14,860 nucleotides of DNA from Anaerolineae bacterium (GTDB lineage Bacteria; Chloroflexota; Anaerolineae; B4-G1): contig JADHWW010000049.1 of the NCBI GenBank assembly GCA_016783285.1, forward strand, positions 1 through 14,860, in the 5' to 3' direction. Positions 1 through 6,777 of this stretch are shown piece by piece. The first letter of the stretch is position 1; each line of letters opens with the position of its first letter. Made by a program: the position numbers and the translations under genes. The notes below the pieces were generated by a model. It was not told where the DNA came from and made no database searches. It was given only the letters and a program-made list of their open reading frames with translations.

Positions 1-461
1 TCGCCGCGCAGGAGAACTCTGGCAAGCTGGTGACGATGGTCAAACAGCGGGCTCGGCTCTTGGCCTTGGACGAGGGCCGCGAATTGCTCGTAGTGGATGG
101 TCCGCCGGGCATCGGCTGCCCGGTCATCGCAGCCAGCACAGGGGCCGACCTGGCTCTGCTGGTGGTGGAGCCTACCATCTCTGGTATCCACGACCTGGAG
201 CGCATCCTGGCCACTACTAACCACTTTGGCGTGCCGGCCCTGATCTGCATTAACAAGACCGACATCAACCCATCGCGAGCGGACGAGATCTCCGCTTTCT
301 GTGCCGCGCGGGGGATCGTCCTGGTGGGGCGGGTGCCCTACGACACCGTGGTGACCGAGGCCATGGTGCAGGGCCTGCCGGTGACGGAATACGACGATGG
401 GCCGGTGACGGCGGAGTTGAAGGCGATGTGGATGCGGATCAAGGGAGCGTTGAGGCAATGA
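1..461 (+). CDS. MinD-superfamily P-loop ATPase, 3' end (probably the type with an inserted ferredoxin domain)
   Basis: This is the C-terminal part of a gene that begins before the window; the frame is open from base 3, so the GTG at 30 is not a true start. The visible protein has a DGPPGIGCP segment after a hydrophobic strand (the second nucleotide-contact region of MinD/Mrp ATPases), then VVEPTISGIHDLERIL, then an INKTDINPS segment matching the NKxD base-recognition motif. The text up to VPYDTVVTEAMVQGLPV closely fits the MinD-superfamily ATPases that carry a 4Fe-4S ferredoxin insert (COG1149). The Walker A motif and any cluster cysteines would lie upstream and cannot be seen. The family is thought to act in the cytoplasm in iron-sulfur or metal-cofactor handling; the exact role is unknown. 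The stop overlaps an ATG at 458 in an ATGA arrangement, so translation may be coupled to the MOSC gene. Confidence 0.85.
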   Translation, partial: AAQENSGKLVTMVKQRARLLALDEGRELLVVDGPPGIGCPVIAASTGADLALLVVEPTISGIHDLERILATTNHFGVPALICINKTDINPSRADEISAFCAARGIVLVGRVPYDTVVTEAMVQGLPVTEYDDGPVTAELKAMWMRIKGALRQ

Positions 462-490
462 AAGTAGACTTAATTGAGGAGAGAACAGCG

Positions 491-946
491 ATGGGTTCGA
501 TTGTAGCTGTCTGCGCCAGCCAAAGGCGCATGGATCCCAAGAGGGACATAGGTGAGGGTTATCTCCGGGAGGGCCACGGCCTGGAGGGCGACGCCCACGC
601 AGGTTTGAGCGAGAGAGAGATCAGCCTCCTGGCTTTGGAAAGCATCGCGCGGGCTAATAGTGAGTATGGCATCAAGGCCGGCCCCGGTGACTTCGCCGAG
701 AACCTCACCACCCAGGGCATTGATCTCCTTGCATTGCCCCTCGGCACGCGCCTGCGGGCCGGAGAAGCCGTTCTGGAGGTGGTTCAGATTGGCAAGTCGC
801 CTCACTTGGCCCACACCTACAGCTTCCAGGGGCTCTCGCTCCTGCCCACCGAGGGCATCTTCTGCCGGGTGGTAAAGAGCGGCTGGGTGAGGAGGGGCGA
901 TGAGATCGTCGTTATTGAGAGGAGGCAGGAACGCAGACCTTTGTGA
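491..946 (+). CDS. small MOSC-domain protein
   Basis: The 151-residue protein is a stand-alone MOSC domain, a beta-rich fold related to the molybdenum cofactor sulfurase C-terminus. Recognisable parts are GLEGDAHAG, the ISLLALESI segment, GDFAENLTTQGIDL, LPLGTRLRAGEAVLEVVQIGK and a closing GWVRRGDEI. Length is normal for the short anaerobe-type MOSC proteins. The start at 491 is chosen because GAGGAG lies 9 bases upstream and family members begin with a similar M-x-x-IVAV. An alternative ATG at 458 overlaps the previous stop. After the IGK motif, where related proteins often have cysteines, this one reads SPHLAHTY; its only cysteines are near residues 8 and 124. By family it would bind or transfer sulfur or pterin-molybdenum cofactor, but no substrate can be named. 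Confidence 0.85.
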   Translation: MGSIVAVCASQRRMDPKRDIGEGYLREGHGLEGDAHAGLSEREISLLALESIARANSEYGIKAGPGDFAENLTTQGIDLLALPLGTRLRAGEAVLEVVQIGKSPHLAHTYSFQGLSLLPTEGIFCRVVKSGWVRRGDEIVVIERRQERRPL

Positions 947-966
947 AGGTTTCATAACCTCAAGTG

Positions 967-2388
967 CTAGTGAGGCAAATGAAGCGCTTGGCTACGGACC
1001 TCTAGTGCCGCCTCGCGGACGGTCTCACTCAGGGTGGGATGGCCGTGAATTGTCGTGACTAGCTCATCCAGGGTAGCCTCCAGTGTCAAGGCTAGCCCGC
1101 CCTCGTGGATTAGGTCGCTGGCATGAGGTGCGACGATGTGCAGGCCCAGCACCTCACCGTATCGGGCCTCGCTGACGACCTTGACGAAGCCATCGGTTTC
1201 GCCGTAGGTCAACGCCCTGCCGCTGGCGGTCAGCGGAAAGCGTCCCAGCCGCACGTCGTAACCCTCCTCGTGCGCCTGCGCCTCGGTCAAGCCCACGCTG
1301 GCAACCTCCGGATCGGTGTAGACGCACCAGGGAACTGTCTTGGGGTCGAAAGCCGCCGCGTGGCCCAGGGCGTTCTCCGCAGCCACTTCGCCGCCCCGCA
1401 TGGCGACGTGGGCTAGCAACGCGCCGCCTGTCGCGTCCCCGACGGCATAGACACCCGGCACGTTTGTCTGCATCCGAGCGTTCACCGGAATGCCGGCCTT
1501 GTCAAAACGCACGTCGGCCGCTTCCAGCCCTAGATCCTCGACGTTGGGCCGCCGCCCAACGGCGACCAGTACCCGGTCGGCCTCGATCTCCACCTCACCG
1601 CCGGGGGTGACGACCGTGGCTTGCAGGACGCCCTCCACAGCGTCCACGCGGGTCACCTGGCTGTTCAGGTGGAGCTTCACCCCGCGCTGCACCATCGTCC
1701 AGGCCAATGCTTTCCCCAGGTCGGCGTCCATCTGCGGCAGCAGCCGGTCCAGCATTTCGACGACGGCCACCTCCGCGCCAAAGGCATTGAACAGGTCTGC
1801 AAATTCGAGGCCGACCACGCCGCCGCCGATGACCAGCAACCGCCTGGGCAATGCTTCCAGCGCCAGCGCGCCGGTGGAATCAATCACACCCGGCAAGCCT
1901 CGCCCTGAGCCTGTCGAAGGGTCCATGCCGGGCAGTGGCAACTGTATTGGCTGCGAGCCGGTAGCGATGACGACGTGCTTCGCGTCTACTCGCTGCATGC
2001 CGTCAGCGGTCGTCACCTCCAGCGTCCGGGGGTCCACAAACCGCCCTCTGCCCTGGATCACCTGCATACCAGCCTTGCGCAAGAGGACCTCTACGCCGTG
2101 CACCAGTTGCCGGACGATGTCCTCCTTGCGCGTCTGGATCGCTGGCCAGTCAGGTGTCACGCTGCCCTCCAGCCGTAATCCGAATGCCTCCGCCCGGAGA
2201 AACGCCCGGTAGACCTCGGCGCTGCGCAGCAACGCCTTGGTGGGGATGCAGCCCACGTTGAGGCAGACGCCGCCGACGGTGTTCTCTTCGATGAGGGCCA
2301 CCTGCGCGCCAAGCTGAGCCGCCCGCAGCGCCGCCACGTAGCCGCCCGGCCCACCACCCAGAATAGCGATGTCGGTCTGAATCATCAT
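967..2388 (-). CDS. lpdA: dihydrolipoyl dehydrogenase (E3 of the 2-oxoacid dehydrogenase complex)
   Basis: This flavoprotein reoxidises the dihydrolipoyl group on E2 with NAD+. It has the FAD-binding ILGGGPGGYVAALRAAQLG near the N-terminus, the redox disulfide CLNVGC followed by IPTKALL, the NAD-binding VIGGGVVGLEF, the second FAD motif GVYAVGDATGG, and the C-terminal HGHPTLSE containing the catalytic histidine. Length is about 473 residues, typical of the family. The ATG at 2388 is preferred over a GTG at 2394 that directly abuts the E2 stop, because AGGTG lies just upstream; a second ATG at 2385 is equally possible. It is the last gene of the E1-E2-E3 run. An odd eight-residue segment (PSTGSGRG, about residues 155-163) sits between PGMD and LPGVID and is encoded by an interspersed repeat at 1901-1924. 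Confidence 0.97.
   Translation of the reverse strand: MMIQTDIAILGGGPGGYVAALRAAQLGAQVALIEENTVGGVCLNVGCIPTKALLRSAEVYRAFLRAEAFGLRLEGSVTPDWPAIQTRKEDIVRQLVHGVEVLLRKAGMQVIQGRGRFVDPRTLEVTTADGMQRVDAKHVVIATGSQPIQLPLPGMDPSTGSGRGLPGVIDSTGALALEALPRRLLVIGGGVVGLEFADLFNAFGAEVAVVEMLDRLLPQMDADLGKALAWTMVQRGVKLHLNSQVTRVDAVEGVLQATVVTPGGEVEIEADRVLVAVGRRPNVEDLGLEAADVRFDKAGIPVNARMQTNVPGVYAVGDATGGALLAHVAMRGGEVAAENALGHAAAFDPKTVPWCVYTDPEVASVGLTEAQAHEEGYDVRLGRFPLTASGRALTYGETDGFVKVVSEARYGEVLGLHIVAPHASDLIHEGGLALTLEATLDELVTTIHGHPTLSETVREAALEVRSQALHLPH
1901..1924 (-). repeat. CCTTCG...CTCAGG short interspersed repeat, copy A, inside lpdA
   Basis: On the minus strand the core (1904-1920) reads CCTTCGACAGGCTCAGG. It is in frame and encodes PSTGSGRG at the E3 loop between PGMD and LPGVID, where the flanks join to a normal-looking E3 sequence if the segment is removed. 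It shares CCTTCG and CTCAGG, separated by 5-6 bases, with copies at 3251-3268 and 11750-11767. I recognise this as a type of small repeat seen in many environmental genomes; its mechanism of spread is not shown here. Confidence 0.8.
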
Positions 2389-2394
2389 GTTCAC

Positions 2395-3732
2395 CTATCC
2401 CAACAGTAGATAAGGGTTTTCGACCAACTGCTTGATCCGTCGTAGGAAACGGGCCGCTGGTGCACCGTCCACCAGCCGGTGGTCGAAGACCAGGCTCAGC
2501 GTCCACATTTGCCGCACGACGATTTCGCCGTCGCGGACAACCGGCTTGGGTTGGATGCGCCCCACGCCCAGAATGGCCGCTTCCGGCAGGTTGATGATGG
2601 GCGTGAAAGCGTCTATCTCGTACATGCCCAGGTTGGTCACCGTGAACGTCCCGCCGGTCAGGTCGTCAGGCAATGCCTGGCCCGCCTGTGCCCGTTCCGT
2701 CAGCGCGCGGAACTCGGCCCCGAAGGCGCGTAGGCCCTTCTGGTCGGCGTTCCGGATCACTGGTACCAGCAGGCCGCGCTCGGTGTCCACGGCCATGCCC
2801 AGGTTGACCACTGACAGTCGCTCGATGGCTTGTCCATCGGCACTGAGGCGGGCGTTCATGTAGGGGAACTCGCGCAGGGCGCGGGTGACGATGATGCCCA
2901 GCAGGTCGTTGTAGCCCGGTGCAAAGCCCCATTCGTCGGCTACGCTGGCTTTGAGCTGTTCCCGCGCTTCGACGAAGGCGGTGGCGTCGGCCTCGGTGAC
3001 CAGGGTAACGCGGGCGGTGGCCTGGACGCTGGCGGCCATGCGCTCGGCGATGATGCGCCGCAGCCCGGTGAGGGGCACGCTCTCGACGGACGGCATCTCA
3101 ACCGGCAGGGCAAGCGGGGCTGTGGGGGCAGCGACGGCTTCCACGTCTGCCTTCATGATCCGCCCGCTGACGCCGGTGCCGCTTACCGTGGCGATGTCCA
3201 CGCCGAGGGCATCAGCGACCTTGAGGGCCATGGGCGTGGCCTTGGGCCGTCCTGAGTCCTGCCGAAGGGCTAGGTAGTCCAAAACGTCTTGCTCGACGAT
3301 GCGCCCGTTGGGACCGGTGCCGGTCACCAGTTCCAGGTTCACCCCTTTCTCCCTCGCCATTTTCCGCGCCCGGGGCGAGCCGAAGACACGACTGGTTTCA
3401 GGTTTGAAGGTTGCAGGTTCCGCAGCCTCGGCAACCTGAAACCTGAAACCTGGAACCTGGAACCGCGACTCATACGCCGAGATGTCCTCATCGGGAGTCT
3501 TGGTGATCAGCGCCACCACGGTGAGGACCGGCGCCGTCTTGCCCACCGGCACCAGGATCTTGCGCAAAAAGCCCCGCGCCGTGGCCTCTACCTCCAGAGT
3601 CGCCTTGTCCGACTCGAAGACGAAGAGGAGATCGCCCCGCTCGATCGAGTCTCCCTCCTTCTTGAGCCACTCGATGATGGTGCCCTCTTCCATAGTCTGC
3701 CCCAACTTGGGCAGGATCACTTCGGTAATCAT
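2395..3732 (-). CDS. pdhC: 2-oxoacid dehydrogenase E2, dihydrolipoamide acyltransferase
   Basis: The 445-residue E2 passes the acyl group from E1 to coenzyme A. Domain order: lipoyl domain (about 1-78) with the lipoylated lysine in ESDKAT (K43); a linker (about 80-114) partly built from repeat DNA; a first E1/E3-binding domain (about 117-154, SPRARKMAREKGV ... GTGPNGRI); a second, similar one (about 165-199, TPMALKVADALGV ... GTGVSGRI); then the acyltransferase domain (about 215-445) ending in DHRLVDG with catalytic H418 and D422. The start ATG follows GAGGAGCC and lies 8 bases after the E1 stop, so the genes are co-transcribed. Two binding domains is more than the usual one. Acyl specificity (pyruvate, acetoin or branched chain) cannot be read from the sequence, so the symbol is tentative. 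Confidence 0.95.
   Translation of the reverse strand: MITEVILPKLGQTMEEGTIIEWLKKEGDSIERGDLLFVFESDKATLEVEATARGFLRKILVPVGKTAPVLTVVALITKTPDEDISAYESRFQVPGFRFQVAEAAEPATFKPETSRVFGSPRARKMAREKGVNLELVTGTGPNGRIVEQDVLDYLALRQDSGRPKATPMALKVADALGVDIATVSGTGVSGRIMKADVEAVAAPTAPLALPVEMPSVESVPLTGLRRIIAERMAASVQATARVTLVTEADATAFVEAREQLKASVADEWGFAPGYNDLLGIIVTRALREFPYMNARLSADGQAIERLSVVNLGMAVDTERGLLVPVIRNADQKGLRAFGAEFRALTERAQAGQALPDDLTGGTFTVTNLGMYEIDAFTPIINLPEAAILGVGRIQPKPVVRDGEIVVRQMWTLSLVFDHRLVDGAPAARFLRRIKQLVENPYLLLG
3251..3268 (-). repeat. CCTTCG...CTCAGG short interspersed repeat, copy B, inside E2 gene
   Basis: The minus strand reads CCTTCGGCAGGACTCAGG and continues into ACGG. It encodes LRQDSGR between the two E1/E3-binding domains of E2. 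It matches copy A in lpdA except for one extra base and one substitution in the spacer. Lying in a flexible interdomain linker, it is a position where an in-frame insertion should be tolerated. Confidence 0.7.
3394..3464. repeat. heptamer array and near-perfect inverted repeat in the E2 linker
   Basis: Bases 3434-3464 are a period-7 array: ACCTGAA twice, then ACCTGGA twice, then ACC. The array is opposed by a complementary arm at 3394-3414 (GGTTTCAGG, then TTTGAAGGTTGC). The arm at 3431-3450 pairs with it apart from one substitution and one indel, leaving a 16-base loop. The region is in frame and encodes the linker FQVPGFRFQV through KPETS between the lipoyl and first binding domain of E2. 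Confidence 0.85.
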
Positions 3733-3740
3733 GGCTCCTC

Positions 3741-5807
3741 CTACCGCAACACCTGGCGGATGCCGGCGATGATCGCCTCCACGCTGGGGATGGCCGCGTC
3801 TTCTAGCGGCTCGCTCATGGGGACGGGCACGTCCGCGGCACAGACCCGCACCACCGGCGCATCCAGCCAGTCGAACAACTCCTCCTGGATGCGCGTGGCC
3901 AGTTCGCTGATGAATGATCCCGTCTTGTAAGCCTCAGTGATGCCCATCACGCGCCCGGTCTTTTTCACCGACGCCGCTATTGTCTCCATATCCAGCGGCT
4001 TGAGTGTGCGCAGGTCAATTACTTCCACGCTGATCCCTTCCCTCTCTAGCCATTCGGCGGCCTCTAACGCCCGGTGCACCATGCGCGAGTAGGGAATCAC
4101 CGTCACGTCGGAGCCCTCGCGCTTGACGTCGGCCACACCGAAGGGGATGATATAGTCCTCGTCGGGCACATAGCCCTCGATGCCGTAGAGCATCTTGTGC
4201 TCGATGAACATGATCGGGTTATCGTCGCGAATGGCTGCCTTGAGCAACCCCTTGGCGTCGTAGGGGGTGCTGGGCATGACCACGTAGATGCCGGGGAAGT
4301 GCACCCATAGCGCCTCCAGCGATTGCGAGTGGTGGGCGGCGATGCAGCGTCCAGCGCCTCCCTCAGTACGGATGACCATAGGCACCGTCGTCTTGCCGCC
4401 GAACATATAGCGGTTCTTGGCCCCCTGGTTGGCGATCTGGTCCATGGCCAGCGGGGTAAAGTCTACATACATGATCTCGGCCACGGGCCGCAGGCCGCAC
4501 ATAGCTGCGCCTACTGCCGCCCCGCCGATGGTCGCCTCGGAGATGGGTGTGTCGCGCACCCGCTCCGGCCCGAACTCCTCAAAGAGCCCCCGTGTAGCGC
4601 CGTAGGCCCCGCCGTACAACCCCACGTCCTCCCCCATCACAAACACGTTGGGGTCGCGGTTCATTTCCTCGCGCAACGCTTCCTGGATGGCCTGCCAGTA
4701 CAAGATCTTGCGCGTGCCCGGGCCACCCGTCCGGCAGCGCTCCCGCAGTTCCCTCTCGCGGGCCATGTCCGCCTCCCTCCACTTGAACGGCGCGTAGACA
4801 TGCAGTTCCAGCTCCTCCATCGGCGGCGTGGGCGAATTTAGGGCGAACTCTGTCGCCTCTTCAATCTCCTGCTCCACCTTTTCCTCCAGAGCGTCGATCT
4901 CTTCCTCAATAGCGATACCTGCCTCCACTAGCCGGGCGGCAAAGGTGGGAATGGGATCGCGCGCCTTCCAGGCAGTCTCCTCCTCCTTTGTGCGATACTT
5001 GCGCGGGTCGGAGCGGGAGTGGCCGTACCAACGGTAGGTCTGGCACTCAATAAGCGAGGGCCCCTCGCCACGGCGGGCACGCTCAACGGCCTTGCTCACC
5101 GCCTCGCGGACGGCCAGCACGTCCATGCCATCCACCACCTCGCCGGGGATGCCGTAGGCACAGGCCCGGTCGGCGATGTCCAGTTTCGCTGTGGCTTTCT
5201 GGATGGGCACGGACATACCGTACAGGTTGTTCTCCACGATGTAGACCACGGGCAAACTCCAGAGGGCCGCCAGGTTGAGCGACTCGTGGAAGTTGCCCGT
5301 GTTGGACGCGCCGTCGCCGAAGAAGCAGAGCACCACCCTGTCTGTGCCCAGTAACTGCTGGGCCAGCCCCGCCCCTGTGGCCACCGGGATGTTGCCGCCC
5401 ACGATGCCGGTGGCCCCCAGGTTGCCCTTCTCCACGTCGGCAATGTGCATGGAGCCGCCGCGCCCCAGGCAGTAGCCAGTGGCGCGACCGCACAACTCGG
5501 CCATCATCTTGTTGTAGTGCTCCTGCCGCGCCTCCTCCGTCTTGGCCAGGGAAGCACCGCGGGCATGGCAATGCCCGTGGCCGCGATGGGTACTGGTGAT
5601 GAGGTCGTCGTCTCGCAGGGCGGAGATAGCCCCCACAGCCACCGCCTCCTCGCCTGCGTACAGGTGAGACGCGCCCTTGATCAGGTCGCGCCCTAACAGC
5701 TCGTAGACTTTATCCTCGAACATACGGATCTCCCACATCTGCCGCAGGAGATCGAGGGCCTGTTCCTTGGCAAGCTTGTGTTCCTTCAGATTGATCTTGT
5801 CACTCAC
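3741..5807 (-). CDS. 2-oxoacid dehydrogenase E1, fused alpha and beta subunits
   Basis: One 688-residue chain holds both halves of the thiamine-diphosphate E1 that are usually two polypeptides. The alpha half (to about residue 335) shows STHRGHGH, the ThDP motif from GDG to ENN (GDGASNTGNF ... VENN) and the loop YRWYGHSRSDP. After a charged linker, the beta half (from about 365) shows EALREEMNRDPNVFVMGEDVG, DTPISEATIGGAAVG and QHSQSLEA-like AHHSQSLEA. It decarboxylates a 2-oxoacid (pyruvate most likely, acetoin possible) and acylates the E2 lipoyl group. The GTG at 5807 is preferred because GAGGTGG lies 8 bases upstream; a GTG at 5819 has the same GAGG directly against it. No frameshift is seen at the junction, so the fusion looks genuine. 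Confidence 0.95.
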   Translation of the reverse strand: MSDKINLKEHKLAKEQALDLLRQMWEIRMFEDKVYELLGRDLIKGASHLYAGEEAVAVGAISALRDDDLITSTHRGHGHCHARGASLAKTEEARQEHYNKMMAELCGRATGYCLGRGGSMHIADVEKGNLGATGIVGGNIPVATGAGLAQQLLGTDRVVLCFFGDGASNTGNFHESLNLAALWSLPVVYIVENNLYGMSVPIQKATAKLDIADRACAYGIPGEVVDGMDVLAVREAVSKAVERARRGEGPSLIECQTYRWYGHSRSDPRKYRTKEEETAWKARDPIPTFAARLVEAGIAIEEEIDALEEKVEQEIEEATEFALNSPTPPMEELELHVYAPFKWREADMARERELRERCRTGGPGTRKILYWQAIQEALREEMNRDPNVFVMGEDVGLYGGAYGATRGLFEEFGPERVRDTPISEATIGGAAVGAAMCGLRPVAEIMYVDFTPLAMDQIANQGAKNRYMFGGKTTVPMVIRTEGGAGRCIAAHHSQSLEALWVHFPGIYVVMPSTPYDAKGLLKAAIRDDNPIMFIEHKMLYGIEGYVPDEDYIIPFGVADVKREGSDVTVIPYSRMVHRALEAAEWLEREGISVEVIDLRTLKPLDMETIAASVKKTGRVMGITEAYKTGSFISELATRIQEELFDWLDAPVVRVCAADVPVPMSEPLEDAAIPSVEAIIAGIRQVLR

Positions 5808-5902
5808 AATTGAATCCACCTCACATTCGTATTAGACCGATAGAGAAACCAGCTTCTCTCCGCTCCACTGCTCTTGGACAGTTTAATGACGCTCGTGTCG
5901 TG

Positions 5903-6694
5903 TCAGCGCATCTCCTGGCCGCCGGTTACGTTGATGGTCTGTCCGGTCATGTAACTGGCCTGGTCTGATGCCAGAAAGACGACGACGTTACACACGTCCT
6001 CGTAGGTGCAGCCGCGCTTCATTGGCACCTGGTCAATGTACTTCTGGCGCACCTCCTCTTCGGTGACCCCCCACTTTTTGGCATACTGCTTGTAGAGCGA
6101 GTCAACCCACAGCGGCGAGTCGAGCAGGTTGCCAGGGCAGATGGCGTTGACGCGCACATTGTACTCGGCCAGTTCCAGGGCGATGCTCTGGGTCAGCCCA
6201 ATGCCGCCGAACTTGGAGGCGGCGTAGGCCGAATTCTTGTAGCTCCCCTTCTTGCCGGATTTAGAGTTAATCTGGATGATGACGCCGCTCTGTTGCGTCT
6301 TCATCACGCGGGCGGCGTGTTTGGCGCACAGAAAGTAGCCAAACAGGTTGACTTTGAGCACAGCCTGCCATTTGTCGGCCGGGAACTCGTCCACCGGCTC
6401 GGCGATGAGGATGCCTGCGTTGGACACGAGGATGTCGAGCCGCCCGAACTCCTGGACGGCGCGGTCCACCATCGCCGTCACCTGAGCCTCCTCAGTCACG
6501 TCTACCTGGACGGCGATGGCGCGCCGATCGGTCTGCGCCATGATCTCGGTCGCAACGCGCTCTGCACCCTCCAGGTTCAGGTCGGCGGCAACGACGTAAG
6601 CGCCTTCGCGGGCCAGCCGATGGCAGATGGCTTCGCCAAGCCCCTGGGCGCCGCCGGTGACGATGGCAATTTTATCCCATAGTGTTTTCTCCAT
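5903..6694 (-). CDS. short-chain dehydrogenase, sorbitol-6-phosphate 2-dehydrogenase (SrlD)-like
   Basis: The 263-residue protein has all classical SDR marks: TGGAQGLG (13-20) for NAD binding, SNAG (N92), S144, and Y157/K161 in YAASK. Beyond these it resembles E. coli SrlD over long stretches: VNLFGYFLCA, IIQINSKSGK, KFGGIGLTQS, an LAEY ... GNLL segment, VPMKRGC and the C-terminal TGQTINVTGGQ. SrlD oxidises D-glucitol 6-phosphate to fructose 6-phosphate; here a related polyol phosphate or deoxy-sugar derivative is also possible. The start at 6694 follows GGAGAAAGG; an upstream in-frame extension to 6760 only translates repeat DNA. It follows the SorE-like dehydrogenase by 83 bases that are mostly a heptamer repeat, and precedes the E1 gene by about 95 bases in which I see no clear promoter. 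Confidence 0.9.
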   Translation of the reverse strand: MEKTLWDKIAIVTGGAQGLGEAICHRLAREGAYVVAADLNLEGAERVATEIMAQTDRRAIAVQVDVTEEAQVTAMVDRAVQEFGRLDILVSNAGILIAEPVDEFPADKWQAVLKVNLFGYFLCAKHAARVMKTQQSGVIIQINSKSGKKGSYKNSAYAASKFGGIGLTQSIALELAEYNVRVNAICPGNLLDSPLWVDSLYKQYAKKWGVTEEEVRQKYIDQVPMKRGCTYEDVCNVVVFLASDQASYMTGQTINVTGGQEMR

Positions 6695-6714
6695 GACCTT
6701 TCTCCAATACCGGA

Positions 6715-6775
6715 AGCGTGAAGTGTGAAATGTGAAGCGTGGAGCGCAATCACGTTTCACCTCTTCCGTCTCACG
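6715..6775. repeat. period-7 repeat with an inverted partner, before the SDR gene
   Basis: Five imperfect heptamers run from 6715 to 6749 (AGCGTGA, AGTGTGA, AATGTGA, AGCGTGG, AGCGCAA). They are followed at once by heptamers in the opposite sense at 6750-6775 (TCACGTT, TCACCTC, TTCCGTC, TCACG), which could pair back on the first set. It fills almost the whole gap between the SorE-like gene stop and the SDR ribosome-binding site. Its design matches the heptamer palindrome in the E2 linker. Confidence 0.8.
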
Positions 6776-6777
6776 AC

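Noticed and set aside
947..960. Small inverted repeat AGGTT/AACCT between convergent genes as a bidirectional terminator
   Set aside because: Only a 5-bp AT-containing stem with no T-run on either side; too weak to call.
1490..2212. Long plus-strand open frame opposite lpdA
   Set aside because: It is a Ser/Thr/Arg-rich antisense shadow of a strongly recognised E3 gene, a common effect of high GC content.
3394..3464. CRISPR-like reading of the repeat block in the E2 gene
   Set aside because: Units are 7 bases with no spacers and no cas genes in the window.
5842..5859. Inverted repeat AGAGAA/TTCTCT before the E1 gene as an operator
   Set aside because: Six base pairs only, with no promoter-like hexamers at suitable spacing nearby; expected by chance.
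6695..6760. In-frame extension of the SDR gene (MKRDCAPRFTFHTSRF...)
   Set aside because: It translates the heptamer repeat; the SDR fold begins at MEKTLWDK, which has its own ribosome-binding site.
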